Positions 29,601 through 39,093 are shown, counted from the first letter of the stretch. The stretch: 64,000 nucleotides of DNA from Paenibacillus oenotherae (GCF_019443105.1 NZ_JAHZIJ010000007.1:1-64000), one strand, 5' to 3'. Program-made: numbers and translations. Notes: generated by a model not told the origin, from the letters alone.

Positions 29601-30413
29601 CTCGATAGCCTTCTCCAAATGCCCGGTCGTGCCCGCAAAAGGATGAACAGCGCCGAAGGTATGATTAGCTCCCTCCAGCGTAACATGCGACTTGTCCGGA
29701 GCCGCTTCCCGCAGGAGACGATTGCCCTCAAGCAGCCGCTCCGAATCCCCGTCCCCTTGTATGAACAGGATCGGCGTATCGATCTCGGCGGCCCTGGCGG
29801 GAATATTGAATCGCTCGCTATTGCTGTCCAAATCGTCAAAAAACACTCTTGCTATCGGCATCTGCTGCTTCGTCCGCGCATTGGCCACATAACCGACCCC
29901 ATTGCGGAGAACCTCCTCCCGGAACGCCTCGTCGAACAAATTGCAATCCCCGATCCCATTCCAGGCGACAACCGCCCGAATCAAGGGATGCTCCGCCGCG
30001 AACAGTACACTATTGCCGCCGCCCCGGCTATGTCCCAGCAGGAAAATGCTGCTCCGTTCAATCAGATGAACAAGCGGCAGTCGCCCCTCCACTAACGCAG
30101 CCAACAACGCCTCCAGATCAGCTTGTTCTCTGGAGTAGGTATTCACACCGAACTTGTCCAGCTCATCAAAATCCGTCTCTCTCACACCGCTGCACGAGAA
30201 ATTGAAGGTAATTACCGCGTAGCCCCCGGCAGCCATTGACCTTGCAGCATAGGGAATAAACCCCCAGTCCTTGAAGCCTTTAAAGCCATGCGACACAATT
30301 AATGCAGGCTTGGCAATCCCGTCATCCCGGACTCTAACCTCGCCTCTCACAACCAGTTCGCTGCCCAGATCAAGCTCGAATGACTGCTCCAACAGCTCCG
30401 CTTCACTCATCAT
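29562..30413 (-). CDS. Alpha/beta hydrolase
   Basis: 283 residues. SHGFKGFKDW (41-50) forms the oxyanion-hole strand. The nucleophile elbow is GHSRGG with Ser129, the acid is probably in FIQGDGD, and the catalytic His is in GANHTFG near 252. The family resembles dienelactone hydrolase and acylaminoacyl-peptidase-like esterases; the substrate is unknown. A run of G precedes the tandem ATGs at 30413. Confidence 0.85.
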   Translation of the reverse strand: MMSEAELLEQSFELDLGSELVVRGEVRVRDDGIAKPALIVSHGFKGFKDWGFIPYAARSMAAGGYAVITFNFSCSGVRETDFDELDKFGVNTYSREQADLEALLAALVEGRLPLVHLIERSSIFLLGHSRGGGNSVLFAAEHPLIRAVVAWNGIGDCNLFDEAFREEVLRNGVGYVANARTKQQMPIARVFFDDLDSNSERFNIPARAAEIDTPILFIQGDGDSERLLEGNRLLREAAPDKSHVTLEGANHTFGAVHPFAGTTGHLEKAIELSLAFLNKYTGN

Positions 30414-30533
30414 CCATTCCCCCCATATTAGTATTATCGACTTCCTTTTAACGCTCCCTTTGATCTATACTTGTGTCTTTCTCAGCCTTGTATAACAAAT
30501 ATAAAATAAAATCCCGTTGATAGCATCCAACAT

Positions 30534-31748
30534 TCAAGCACCTGAACGCTTCGTCAGAAACAGGAAGCATACGAGGGCCAGAATATTCAGAACCGCGATC
30601 ACGACAGCCATCGGAAGGATGGATGCGCTGCCTCCGATCCCTACAAGCGGGGCGGCGGCACCTCCTACAATGAAGGACAGCATCCCCAGCAGCGCCGAAG
30701 CGGTACCTGCCGATTGTCCTTGATTCTGCATCGCTAGCGATGAGGTTGTCGTTGCGATTAACCCCACACTTGCTACGACCAGGAACAATGCCGGCAGAAC
30801 AACATAAAGCCCGCCGCCGACTAAAGCTGCGAGGAGCAGCAGCAGCCCGCCACTGAAGGAAAGTACAAGCCCGCTGCCCAGAATCGTCCGTTCACGGACA
30901 CGGCCCGCCAATCTTCCCGCGATCTGGCCTGCAACGATAATTCCAATCCCATTGATACCGAAGATCAGGCTGTAGCTCCGGGCCGAAACGCCGAATATCT
31001 CCTGCAGGACGAACGTTGAGCCTGAGATATAAGCGAACATTCCCGCCATAATAAAGCCTTGTATCAATGCATATCCGATAAAGCTGGAATCCCCCAGCAG
31101 ACGGCGGTATGTCGCAAGTGAATGAAAGAATCCTCCTCTGGAACGCCGCTCCGGCGGCAGCGTTTCTTTAAGCCCGAACATAACGGCAAGCAGCATCAGG
31201 ACGCCAATCCCGCTCAATACTGCAAATACGCCTCTCCACGATGTATATACCAGCACCTCTGCACCGAGAATCGGGGCAAGTATAGGCGCCGCTCCATTGA
31301 CGAGCATTAATAATGCGAAGAACTTCGTCAATTCAACACCAGCGTACATGTCGCGCACACTGGCCCGGGATATAACGATGCCCACCGCCCCTGCCAAGCC
31401 TTGAACGAACCTTAACCCGATAAACACACCGATTGAGGGCGCGAACACACAGAGCAAGGAGATCATGGCGTACACAGCGACACCAATCATTAAAGGAAAC
31501 CGGCGCCCCCTCACATCACTGATAGGCCCCGCGATCAACTGGCCGACTGCCATGCCCAGCAAGCATGCAGTCAAGCTGAGCTGGGTCATGGATGTCGAAG
31601 CGTTCAGTTCATCGCCGATGACCGGCAAGGCTGGCAAGTACATGTCCATGGAGAGCGGGCCTATAGCCGTTAATGCGCCAAGAACCATCGCTGTCCATAG
31701 ACGGCTCGGCTGCTTGAGCGGCTTTAAAGCATTATCTGTTTCATGCAT
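30534..31748 (-). CDS. Bcr/CflA-family drug exporter (MFS)
   Basis: 404 residues, 12 membrane helices. The Bcr/CflA mark LTAIGPLSMDMYLPALPVI is in helix 1. GPISDVRGRRFPLMIG is loop 2-3 motif A. RFVQGLAGAVGIVISRASVRDMY is the helix 4 region specific to the DHA1 subgroup. It probably exports drugs such as bicyclomycin or chloramphenicol analogues or amino acid derivatives. AAGGAA precedes ATG 31748. Monocistronic. Confidence 0.9.
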   Translation of the reverse strand: MHETDNALKPLKQPSRLWTAMVLGALTAIGPLSMDMYLPALPVIGDELNASTSMTQLSLTACLLGMAVGQLIAGPISDVRGRRFPLMIGVAVYAMISLLCVFAPSIGVFIGLRFVQGLAGAVGIVISRASVRDMYAGVELTKFFALLMLVNGAAPILAPILGAEVLVYTSWRGVFAVLSGIGVLMLLAVMFGLKETLPPERRSRGGFFHSLATYRRLLGDSSFIGYALIQGFIMAGMFAYISGSTFVLQEIFGVSARSYSLIFGINGIGIIVAGQIAGRLAGRVRERTILGSGLVLSFSGGLLLLLAALVGGGLYVVLPALFLVVASVGLIATTTSSLAMQNQGQSAGTASALLGMLSFIVGGAAAPLVGIGGSASILPMAVVIAVLNILALVCFLFLTKRSGA

Positions 31749-31970
31749 CGCCTGTAGTTCCTTCCCTCTTCTGACTTATTATTATGTTTGCAACCACTGA
31801 ATCGATAGTTGTTTCGACAATTGTTTGGAGCATTTTATCATTTGCTTGGAGGACTGTCCAACCCGCCTTAGCGGCGACGCCGAAGATTTGAGCATAGGGA
31901 ATATTCTACGGACGATTAATTTGATACAATTGTGGGACAGGTCTATAATGCCAATCCATCGGAGGAATGT

Positions 31971-33158
31971 ATGAATACAATCTCAAACTATATCGCAGAT
32001 CATCTGGAGAAAGGCAGCTGGATACGCAAGCTGTTCGATGAAGGCGCCCGCCTAAGAAGCTTGCACGGCGAGGACAGCGTCTTTGATTTCTCGCTCGGCA
32101 ATCCCATTGTAGAGCCGCCAGCCTCATTTCTTGAAGCGCTGCAATCTGTTGTAGCTGCCGAACTGCCGGGCAAACACCGCTATATTCCAAACCAAGGGCT
32201 GCCAGAAGCCCGCGCCAAGGTAGCCTCTTTCATTAATGAGCGTTTCCAGACCGGGGTAACAGCAGGCACTGTCGTGATGACCGTTGGTGCTGGCGGGGCG
32301 CTTAATGTGATCCTGAAGGGCATTCTCAATGCCGGGGATGAGGTCATTATTCCGACCCCTTATTTTGTCGAATATGATTATTATGTAGCCAATCATGGCG
32401 GTGCAGCCGTTCATTGCCAGCTTGACGAGCAGTTCTCGCTGGATCTTGCAGAGATCGAGCGCTCACTTTCCGACCGCACGCGGGCTATCATTATTAATAC
32501 TCCCCATAATCCGACAGGAGCGCTGCTCGGCCAGGACATTCTGAACGCGCTTGGCGCCCTGCTGGCCGAGGCGGAGAAGAAATACGGCAGCACCATTTAT
32601 TTGCTCTGCGATGATCCTTACGGACAATTGATCTATGATGCGGAAGCGCCTAATCCTTTCGCTGCCTATCACCGCACGATTCTGGCCAGCTCCTTCAGCA
32701 AGGATCTCGGCCTGGCGGGAGAACGGCTCGGCTACATTGGCATCGATGCGTCCATGGAGGATGTTGGCACGCTTATAGCAGGACTGGTATTCTGCAACCG
32801 GACACTTGGCTTCGTCAACGCGCCGCTGCTGGTCCAGCGCGCAATCGCCGCTATGGAATCTCTGCGTATTCCGCAGCACGAGTATCGCGAGCGCCGTGAC
32901 CTGATGGTGCAAGTGCTGCAGTCTGCCGGGTATGATTTTGTTATGCCTCGCGGCGGTTTCTTCATTTTCCCCAAAAGTCCGATCGTAGATGATGTCGAGT
33001 TCTGCCTCAAGGCAGCACAAGATTACCGTTTGCTTATTGTGCCGGGGTCGGGTTTCGGCAGAAAAGGCCATTTCCGCATCTCCTACAGTGTGCCCATCGA
33101 GCAGATCAAACGCTCGCAAGACACTTTCGCAAGGCTGCTGCAGGAATATAGCAAGTAA
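31971..33158 (+). CDS. PLP-dependent class I/II aminotransferase
   Basis: 395 residues. NTPHNPTG contains the conserved Asn near 180, CDDPYGQL the cofactor-binding Asp near 215, and [17 protein letters not shown] the PLP-binding Lys244. FRISYSVP near the end contains the Arg that binds the substrate carboxylate. ATG 31971 follows GGAGG; an upstream ATG at 31932 lacks a ribosome binding site. Amino acid specificity cannot be told from sequence. Monocistronic. Confidence 0.9.
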   Translation: MNTISNYIADHLEKGSWIRKLFDEGARLRSLHGEDSVFDFSLGNPIVEPPASFLEALQSVVAAELPGKHRYIPNQGLPEARAKVASFINERFQTGVTAGTVVMTVGAGGALNVILKGILNAGDEVIIPTPYFVEYDYYVANHGGAAVHCQLDEQFSLDLAEIERSLSDRTRAIIINTPHNPTGALLGQDILNALGALLAEAEKKYGSTIYLLCDDPYGQLIYDAEAPNPFAAYHRTILASSFSKDLGLAGERLGYIGIDASMEDVGTLIAGLVFCNRTLGFVNAPLLVQRAIAAMESLRIPQHEYRERRDLMVQVLQSAGYDFVMPRGGFFIFPKSPIVDDVEFCLKAAQDYRLLIVPGSGFGRKGHFRISYSVPIEQIKRSQDTFARLLQEYSK

Positions 33159-33228
33159 AAGCTGCTGCCCAGCTATATCAGATAGCACCGAGTGCTAAGC
33201 TGAGCTGGGCATCTGAAGCCCACGCATG

Positions 33229-33268
33229 CAGGAAGAACCTCCATTGGCATCAATGGGGTTCTTCCTAA
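33229..33268 (+). terminator. Terminator of the aminotransferase gene
   Basis: AGGAAGAACC.CCATTG pairs with CAATGGGGTTCTTCCT around loop GCAT. A second, partial copy of its core (ATTGGCATCAATGG) appears at about 33433. Confidence 0.7.
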
Positions 33269-33487
33269 TTGAGAAAGCCCGACATGACCTGCAGCGCTCC
33301 TCATATCAAACCCCCGTACTGGATCTGCGCCGGATCCACGTTGGTTCGTGCTGATTTTTCCGCCGTTGTAACCGACCGCAGGTTATTACTGTGAGGCTAG
33401 CTTGTCAGATCATAGAAAATAATAGCGGGGCATTGGCATCAATGGAGGTTCTACCTTGCTCTTGCCTGGCCAACTTCTAATCCGCTA
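33269..33487. other. Non-coding stretch
   Basis: Apart from the copy of ATTGGCATCAATGGAGGTTCT near 33433, I see no gene or regulatory site here. Confidence 0.4.
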
Positions 33488-33892
33488 TCAGGACCGCTCG
33501 GCAAGAAGCTTTTCCAGCTTGGATTTGATGTGAGGCTGCCGTTCTAAGAGTTCGTGGAAATTCTCGTGAGTTATCGTTACAAGCAGGCACGGCGTCACGG
33601 TTCTTACATCCGCATTGCGGGCCGACTTCCTCATAAGGGCAATCTCGCCAAAATGATCGCCTTCCTTGAGCACGGCCAGAACTACCCGCTGTCCATCCTC
33701 CTGCAGCCGGCTGATCTCGACTTTGCCGCTCTCAATCATGTAAAATTTGCTGCCTTCCTCTCCCTGTCTCAGAACATACTGATCTCCATCCAGCTGCTCC
33801 ACAACGAATATGCCGGCCATTGCCTCCAAAGCGTCTTCACCGATGTTCTCAAACAAAGATAGTTGCCGTAACCGAGCCGTTTCTATGGACAT
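33488..33892 (-). CDS. Stand-alone cyclic-nucleotide-binding domain protein
   Basis: 134 residues, almost entirely one cNMP-binding (Crp N-terminal) domain: LRQGEEGSKFYMIESGKVEI, then the phosphate-binding cassette HFGEIALMRKSARNADVRT, whose Glu and Arg contact ribose and phosphate in active family members. No DNA-binding domain follows, so it is not a complete Crp/Fnr regulator; it may act by protein contact. GGGAGG precedes ATG 33892. Single gene. Confidence 0.85.
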   Translation of the reverse strand: MSIETARLRQLSLFENIGEDALEAMAGIFVVEQLDGDQYVLRQGEEGSKFYMIESGKVEISRLQEDGQRVVLAVLKEGDHFGEIALMRKSARNADVRTVTPCLLVTITHENFHELLERQPHIKSKLEKLLAERS

Positions 33893-34023
33893 ATAATGAC
33901 CTCCCTCGACCTGTTAACGCCATCATTATAGCACATCGAATGCTGTCGAATACGGCTCAATCCATAATTTTACCTATTTTTTAGTAAGCGGTTACATCCC
34001 TGCAGTCTGTAGGCGTGGAAGAA

Positions 34024-34049
34024 GAGAGCCTCCTGATCATCGGGCTCTC
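34024..34049 (-). terminator. Terminator-like hairpin after ssuB
   Basis: GAGAGCC and GGGCTCTC flank an 11-base loop just beyond the ssuB stop, followed on the minus strand by a T/C-rich tract. Confidence 0.6.
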
Positions 34050-34062
34050 TCAGCTTCCTTAA

Positions 34063-34914
34063 TCAGATGGAGTAGCCATCCTCTGACCCATCATCCTTGC
34101 TTCGCGTCATAACGCGGTCAAGAATCATCTTCTCGTAATAGGCAAACCCGCTGACTCTCTCCCGCGGCCGTGACAGAGCGATATCCACATCGAGCGAAAT
34201 GGCCCCGTTCTCCACCAGTACAACCCGATCCGCAAGCGCCACCGCTTCACTTACATCATGTGTAACGATAATGGCTGTGAACTGGCGCTCCTGCCACAGC
34301 CGTTCAATCAGATCCTGCATCTCAATGCGGGTCAGCGCATCCAGCGCGCCAAGCGGCTCATCGAAGAGCAGCAGCCGCGGATTGCCTGCAAGCGCACGAG
34401 CGAGCGCCACACGCTGACGCTGTCCGCCGGATAATACGGACGGCCATTCGCCTGCCCGATCCGCCAGGCCAACCAGATCGAGCGCCTCCAGAGCCTTGGC
34501 CTTGTCGCCGCCCGGGGCACCGATTCTTACGTTGTCCAATACGGATTTCCATGGCAGCAGACGGGCATCCTGGAACATGATGCGAACGTCGGAGCGAAGC
34601 CCAGCAGACGCCTCACCATCGAACGAGACGGTACCCGCAGACGGCTTCTCCAAGCCGGCAATCAGACGGAGCAGGGTGCTTTTGCCGCATCCGCTTCTGC
34701 CCACGATGGCGAGAAACTCTCCAGGCGCAACAGTTACATTCAACCCTCTAAGCACCCGCTGCTGCCCAAACTGCACAACCGCTCCGCCAACTGCAATTCC
34801 CAGTCCGCCCTCTGCCGATGATTCCGGCGCTGTCTCGGCGCCTTGCTTAACGAGCACCGGCTTCTCGGAACGAGGGGTCTCGATATCATTGCTTAACGGT
34901 ATTGGGGATGCCAT
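34063..34914 (-). CDS. ssuB: Aliphatic sulfonate/taurine ABC transporter ATPase
   Basis: 283 residues from ATG 34914, 9 nt after GAGGAG; the frame extends to 34950 but that start would lack a site. Walker [11 protein letters not shown]-loop FQDARLLPW (typical of SsuB/TauB/NrtD), signature [15 protein letters not shown], Walker B LLLFDEP and switch His in VTHD. The first 40 residues are an unusual polar extension before the ATPase fold. It overlaps the ssuC stop by 22 nt. Confidence 0.92.
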   Translation of the reverse strand: MASPIPLSNDIETPRSEKPVLVKQGAETAPESSAEGGLGIAVGGAVVQFGQQRVLRGLNVTVAPGEFLAIVGRSGCGKSTLLRLIAGLEKPSAGTVSFDGEASAGLRSDVRIMFQDARLLPWKSVLDNVRIGAPGGDKAKALEALDLVGLADRAGEWPSVLSGGQRQRVALARALAGNPRLLLFDEPLGALDALTRIEMQDLIERLWQERQFTAIIVTHDVSEAVALADRVVLVENGAISLDVDIALSRPRERVSGFAYYEKMILDRVMTRSKDDGSEDGYSI

Positions 34915-35675
34915 TTCAGCCAGCTCCTCTCCATTAGCTTGGCGAGCCAATCCGATAGTTTGCCAAGCAAGGCATACAGCAGAATACTGAGCACAACAAC
35001 GTCGAGCTGCATAAATTCACGCGCATTCATGGCCATGTAACCAATGCCGGAATCAGAAGAAATCGTCTCCGCTACAATAAGCGTGATCCACATAATTCCT
35101 AGCGCATAGCGAACACCAATGAGAATAGCCGGGAGCGCGCCTGGCAGAATAATGCTGCGGAACAGGGCGAATCCTGTCAGCCCGTAAGTGCGCCCCATCT
35201 CGATCAGGCCGGAATCAACGGACCGGATGCCATGGTGGGTATTCAGATAGATGGGGAAAGCGACCCCGAGCGCGACGAGGAAGATTTTGGCCTCTTCCCC
35301 GATACCGAACCAAGCGATGACAAGCGGTATGAGCGCGAGATGCGGAATGTTGCGAATCATCTGGATACTCGTATCCGTCAGCTTCTCCGATAAGGAGACA
35401 ATACCATTCAGAAAACCGAGTATGAATCCGATGCTGCCGCCAATCGCAAATCCGATCAGCGCACGGCGCGTGCTGTCGCCGATATATCCGAACAACTCGC
35501 CATTGCGGATCAGCTTAACGCCTGCTTCAAGCGTTGACAACGGAGTGGGCAGTATCCGGCTCGAAATCACTCCAAGACTGCCTAACCACTGCCAGACGAT
35601 AACGATAATGACTGGAATCAGCCATTGCAGGCCGATGGAGAAACCATTCTGCTTCCACTTGATACTTCTACTCAT
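34893..35675 (-). CDS. ssuC: Aliphatic sulfonate/taurine ABC transporter permease
   Basis: 260 residues with about six membrane helices. The binding-protein-dependent permease loop ([25 protein letters not shown]) is of the SsuC/TauC type. It lies between the lipoprotein and ATPase genes and overlaps the latter, so all three form one operon reading leftwards. Confidence 0.92.
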   Translation of the reverse strand: MSRSIKWKQNGFSIGLQWLIPVIIVIVWQWLGSLGVISSRILPTPLSTLEAGVKLIRNGELFGYIGDSTRRALIGFAIGGSIGFILGFLNGIVSLSEKLTDTSIQMIRNIPHLALIPLVIAWFGIGEEAKIFLVALGVAFPIYLNTHHGIRSVDSGLIEMGRTYGLTGFALFRSIILPGALPAILIGVRYALGIMWITLIVAETISSDSGIGYMAMNAREFMQLDVVVLSILLYALLGKLSDWLAKLMERSWLKWHPQYR

Positions 35676-35711
35676 GACGTATACCCCACTCTCTCAAACC
35701 GAGCTGTCTCG

Positions 35712-36761
35712 TTACTCGATCACTGCATCCTTGACTTTAATTTCATTGGGAATAAGACCTAGCTTGAAGAACGTATCGGCAATTTGCTGCTGTGCTTCAA
35801 TGATAGACTCGTCGATCGGCAGAAGTCCGTAATCACGTCTTCCGGAGGCCAGCTCCAGAGCAGGAACATCAATGTTAAGCTGCGGGGACAACAAAGCCGC
35901 CACTTCCTTCTGATTCTCCTTGGCCCAGACATCTACCTTGTTCAGCTCATCCAGCACGGAATCTATAATCGCCTTATTCCCTTCCACGAATGAGCGGGAG
36001 GCCAGATAGAACTCATGGTTCGCAACAAGGTCCTTGCCGTCGATGAGCAGCTTCGCTCCCGTCGCGGTCTGTGCCGCTGCAAGGAACGGATCCCAGATGA
36101 CCCAGGCATCTACGCTGCCATTGTCAAAAGCAACCCTGGCATCGCCAGGCTTCAGAAACACCGTCTCAATATCCTCATACGCGACACCGGCCTGCTCCAG
36201 CGCCTTCACAAGCAAATAATGAACGTTGGAGCCTTTGTTCAATGCAACCTTTTTGCCCTTCAAGTCGGCAACCGTCGCGATCTTCGAATCCTTGGGCACC
36301 AAGATGCCTTCGCTGCCCGGGCTGGCAGGTTCGTGTCCGAGATAAATAAGCGGCGCTCCTGCAGCTTGCGCGAATATCGGCGGCGCTTCCCCCGTATGAC
36401 CCACATCTATACTGCCGACATTAAGTGCTTCGAGCAGCTGCGGGCCGCCGGGGAATTCTGTCCATGTCACTTTATAGCCCTCTGCCTCCAGCCTTTTGTC
36501 CAGATGGCCCTGCGCCTTCAGAATGTTAACCGTGCCGTACTTCTGATAGCCGAACCGAAGCTCCTTGGTTGCCTCCGGCTTCTTGTCAGCTGTATTGGAA
36601 TCGCCCGTGCTGGCGCTGCCGCTAGAGTCCCCCTGCTGTGACGCGGAACCATCTGCGGAATTCTTGTTATTCTTGGCCGAGCAAGCCGACAGAACCAAGG
36701 CCATGCTTAATAAGAGAATCGATAATACCGCTGCGCTTTTGCCTGCTGATCTTCGTTTCAT
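35712..36761 (-). CDS. ssuA: Aliphatic sulfonate-binding lipoprotein
   Basis: 349 residues. Lipobox LVLSAC (Cys27), a Ser/Gly/Asn-rich tether to about 60, then an NMT1/SsuA-type binding domain: LRFGYQKYGTVNILKAQGHLD; WTEFPGGPQLLEALNVGSIDVGHTGEAPPIFAQAAG, the usual SsuA fingerprint; DAWVIWDPFLAAAQ. It captures organosulfonates for sulfur supply. Gene order ssuA-ssuC-ssuB. It is preceded by a 128-base leader with competing hairpins and a good promoter. Confidence 0.92.
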   Translation of the reverse strand: MKRRSAGKSAAVLSILLLSMALVLSACSAKNNKNSADGSASQQGDSSGSASTGDSNTADKKPEATKELRFGYQKYGTVNILKAQGHLDKRLEAEGYKVTWTEFPGGPQLLEALNVGSIDVGHTGEAPPIFAQAAGAPLIYLGHEPASPGSEGILVPKDSKIATVADLKGKKVALNKGSNVHYLLVKALEQAGVAYEDIETVFLKPGDARVAFDNGSVDAWVIWDPFLAAAQTATGAKLLIDGKDLVANHEFYLASRSFVEGNKAIIDSVLDELNKVDVWAKENQKEVAALLSPQLNIDVPALELASGRRDYGLLPIDESIIEAQQQIADTFFKLGLIPNEIKVKDAVIE

Positions 36762-36800
36762 GAGAAATGCCCCCTAGTAGTAATTGTGCAAAATAAAGAA

Positions 36801-36855
36801 GGAGGCCTCCTCGATCCAATCCTCCATCATGGAAGGTATTGGTCAGGAGACCTCC
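36801..36855 (-). terminator. Leader terminator of the ssu operon
   Basis: On the minus strand one long imperfect hairpin runs from GGAGGTCTCCT to AGGAGGCCTCC, with inner CCAAT/ATTGG and CCAT/ATGG stems, followed by TTCTTTATTTT (36800-36790). It lies before ssuA, so it would stop transcription in the leader. Confidence 0.7.
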
Positions 36856-36889
36856 GGCCGACCGGTAGGTCTTCTTTCTTTTTACTAAT
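36848..36889 (-). promoter_or_regulatory. Competing 5' hairpin in the ssu leader (candidate cis-regulatory RNA)
   Basis: AGACCT-A-CCGG-TCGG-CCGG-AGGTCT (36872-36848) is a stable stem whose 3' arm is also the 5' arm of the downstream terminator. The two folds exclude each other, which is the layout of an attenuator or riboswitch. I see no T-box GGGTGG sequence and no SAM-I core. Confidence 0.55.
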
Positions 36890-36895
36890 GCTAAC

Positions 36896-36924
36896 ATCAT
36901 ATACCAACTATTCCTACCCGTCAA
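36896..36924 (-). promoter_or_regulatory. Sigma-A promoter of ssuA
   Basis: TTGACG (36924-36919), 17-bp spacer, TATGAT (36901-36896) on the minus strand. Transcription would start near 36889, giving a leader of about 128 nt. Confidence 0.8.
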
Positions 36925-36970
36925 CTTTGAATTAAAAAATGAAGCACTGCATCGATTTCAAAATGAGCTA

Positions 36971-36999
36971 TTGACAAAAAGACCCTCTCCTTTTAATAT
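36971..36999 (+). promoter_or_regulatory. Sigma-A promoter of padR-DUF2812
   Basis: TTGACA (36971-36976), 17-bp spacer, TAATAT (36994-36999). It diverges from the ssuA promoter, with about 47 bp between the -35 boxes. Confidence 0.85.
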
Positions 37000-37060
37000 A
37001 TCCATTATAGATATATCAATTATGGATATAACATTAATGGATATAACATTAATGGATATA
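36995..37060. promoter_or_regulatory. Probable PadR operator cluster
   Basis: TATCCATTA near 36999 is the inverse of TAATGGATA-like units that follow. The 15-bp unit ATGGATATAACATTA is directly repeated at 37022 and 37037, with a third partial copy at 37052. The cluster overlaps the -10 box and runs up to the ribosome binding site, as expected for autorepression. Confidence 0.65.
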
Positions 37061-37080
37061 AGAATTTGGAGGTGACGTTC

Positions 37081-37431
37081 TTGTCCAGAGGCAATTCATT
37101 CGATGCGGACCAGCTAACAGATGCAGCCTATTATATTCTGCTGTCGCTTCTCGTTCCCAGACATGGCTATGGCATTATGAGCTATATCGAGAATTTGACT
37201 GCGGGTGAGGTTACAATCGGGCCGGCAACAGCCTATACCTTGATCAAGAAGCTGCAGGACAACAAGTGTATCGTATTGTCGGGCGAGGAAGACAATGACC
37301 GGCGCAAGACGTACAGGATTACCGAGGCCGGGCAGCGGCTGCTGCACAAGGAGATCGAGCGCAGGCAAAAGATGGCCGATCACGGCACTCAAGCACTGCA
37401 ATCAGCGAGGGAGGAAGAACATAATGGGTAA
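37081..37431 (+). CDS. PadR-family transcriptional regulator
   Basis: About 116 residues. The PadR winged helix is recognised by YYILLSLLVPRHGYGIMSYIE, TAYTLIKKLQDNKCI (the family has P-x-x-[YF]xxLxxLExxG) and DRRKTYRITEAGQRLL. Start: TTG 37081 lies 6 nt after GGAGGTGA; TTG 37066 is upstream of that site. It overlaps the DUF2812 gene by 8 nt, the usual PadR-DUF2812 pairing in Bacillales. Confidence 0.9.
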   Translation: MSRGNSFDADQLTDAAYYILLSLLVPRHGYGIMSYIENLTAGEVTIGPATAYTLIKKLQDNKCIVLSGEEDNDRRKTYRITEAGQRLLHKEIERRQKMADHGTQALQSAREEEHNG

Positions 37432-37963
37432 ACAAAGACGGTACATTGCATCTGGCGGGCTTGCATTCACAGAGAACCGGGATATGAATAAACTAAGCCG
37501 GCTTGCTGCGAAGGGGTGGCTGCTGGAATCCTTCGCTTCCTTCGGCTATTATGTGCGCAGGGGCGAGCCGCAGCAGCTCGTATACTCCGTGGATTATAAC
37601 AAGGTTGAGCATGACGAGCTCAGGGATTATGTTGAATTATTCGAAGCAAGCGGCTGGACGAAAGTATGCTCGCAGGAGCGAATCCACATTTTCTCGGCAC
37701 CTGCCGGAACGAAACCGATCTACACAGATTCCGATACGAAGTCGGAGAAATACAAGAGTCTCGTAAGACTGATGAAGCCTATGCTGGCGGTTCCCCTCTT
37801 CACCGTTATCATGTTCGCTCTGCTTATCGCCACACAGTCCGCAGAGAGTTCTGCTCCGCTGGCCATCATTCTGAAATCAGCAGGCATACTCGGTTTAATA
37901 CCAAGCGTACCGATTCTGGCGACATACGCATTTGCCCGCATTCGTCTTATCCGGGTGAAATAA
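37424..37963 (+). CDS. DUF2812 membrane protein, partner of PadR
   Basis: 179 residues. The N-terminal soluble DUF2812 domain (about 1-105: ENRDMNKLSRLAAKGWLLESF; VEHDELRDYVELFEASGWTKV) is followed by two membrane helices (about 120-140 and 148-172). ATG 37424 follows GAGGAAGAA inside the end of padR. The family is nearly always next to a padR gene and is thought to be its regulatory target or signal partner; its role is unknown. Confidence 0.9.
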   Translation: MGKQRRYIASGGLAFTENRDMNKLSRLAAKGWLLESFASFGYYVRRGEPQQLVYSVDYNKVEHDELRDYVELFEASGWTKVCSQERIHIFSAPAGTKPIYTDSDTKSEKYKSLVRLMKPMLAVPLFTVIMFALLIATQSAESSAPLAIILKSAGILGLIPSVPILATYAFARIRLIRVK

Positions 37964-38054
37964 CAGACGTCAGAGTGAGCATCGTCGATCTACAGGCAAG
38001 AAACCCAGCATAAGGCTGGTTGCAAGAGTTCCGCTCTTGATTACCGGCCTTAGA

Positions 38055-38483
38055 TTACTTCTTCTTGCTGTTCCGCATGGCAGGCAGCAGCTTCAGATCA
38101 CCGTTGTCCCCCTCCACGAAATGCATATAATCGGCCGATTCCATCGGAACGAGCGCCATTTTCCCATCCTGGTTGAAATGAATCCCCCAGCCGTATTTCT
38201 TGGGCAGCATCGAGGCTCTGAGACAAGCCTGCGGCTTCTGAAAGAACTCGTCCTTAAGCTGTGTCCCTCGCTCCGCAAGCTCCTCCGCCGTTATCTCCTT
38301 GTGCCTGACATGAACCTCGAACAGCAGCTCTTCCTGCGTATACTCGTAAGGATGATTCGCAACCAGCTCATACTCAATACCCGGCTTCGTTTTTCCCGTC
38401 TTCTTATCCAAAGGGATCATACCGTAATCTGCCGGACAATCCGAAGCAATCGTAATAAACGTATTATAGTAATTCCAATTCAT
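38055..38483 (-). CDS. DUF6157-family protein
   Basis: 142 residues. MNWNYYNTFITIASDCPADYG and the central SMLPKKYGWGIHFNQDGKMAL are typical of the small DUF6157 proteins of Firmicutes and Actinobacteria, whose function is unknown. Start: ATG 38483 lies just after AGGAGGAGAA; the frame continues to 38534 without a site. It is soluble, with no signal peptide. Confidence 0.8.
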   Translation of the reverse strand: MNWNYYNTFITIASDCPADYGMIPLDKKTGKTKPGIEYELVANHPYEYTQEELLFEVHVRHKEITAEELAERGTQLKDEFFQKPQACLRASMLPKKYGWGIHFNQDGKMALVPMESADYMHFVEGDNGDLKLLPAMRNSKKK

Positions 38484-38640
38484 ATCCGTTCTCCTCCTGA
38501 CCGCTTCACCGCATGAAATGCCGCTCCGCCGCAACCTTATCGTTCCGTTCGCAGTCTATTCATTTAACATACAATGTTATGGGGAAGATAACAATTTCAA
38601 TTCTCTGATAGACTTTATAAGATCAATTTATGTACTGCAC

Positions 38641-39093
38641 ATGAGCCGGAAAGGAAGCGATTATAGACCGATGGCCAAACATTACTTCATCCTCTGGATG
38701 AGCTCTACCCTTCTTCTAAGCGCCGCAATATGGGGATTGGAGAAGCTGGAAGGGAATAAAATCACGACAACGGAATTTATGGGCCTGATGGATATGGGCT
38801 TCATGCTACTCGGCATGCTCAGCCTCGTCATCTTTATGCTCTTTCCCCTGACTTTGCTGCCGATCTCCCTTATTGTCCGCAGATTCATACCGTTCTCCAG
38901 CATGAGGCTGACCCTGTATCCGCTGTTGGGAGCGGCACTTGGCAAATGGGTATTCGACTCCCTCTACGATGACCGGTTCATCCAGGAGTATCAGCTATAC
39001 CCCATGACTTCAATTATTGTCTTCGCAGCCGTCGGCTTGGTCTATGCTCTGATCGATTATTTCAGTGCCCAGCGGCATCTGGGGCGGCAATGA
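38641..39093 (+). CDS. Membrane protein of unknown function
   Basis: About 150 residues with four hydrophobic segments (near 13-30, 47-70, 84-100 and 120-140 of this version). No recognised motif. The start is uncertain: ATGs at 38518, 38641 and 38671 are in frame and none has a convincing ribosome binding site (AAAGGAAG precedes 38671 by 13 nt). Confidence 0.5.
   Translation: MSRKGSDYRPMAKHYFILWMSSTLLLSAAIWGLEKLEGNKITTTEFMGLMDMGFMLLGMLSLVIFMLFPLTLLPISLIVRRFIPFSSMRLTLYPLLGAALGKWVFDSLYDDRFIQEYQLYPMTSIIVFAAVGLVYALIDYFSAQRHLGRQ

Noticed and set aside
36762-36889. T-box or SAM-I riboswitch for the ssu leader
   Set aside because: Too short for a T-box and lacks its conserved GGGTGG sequence; the SAM-I core sequences are also absent.
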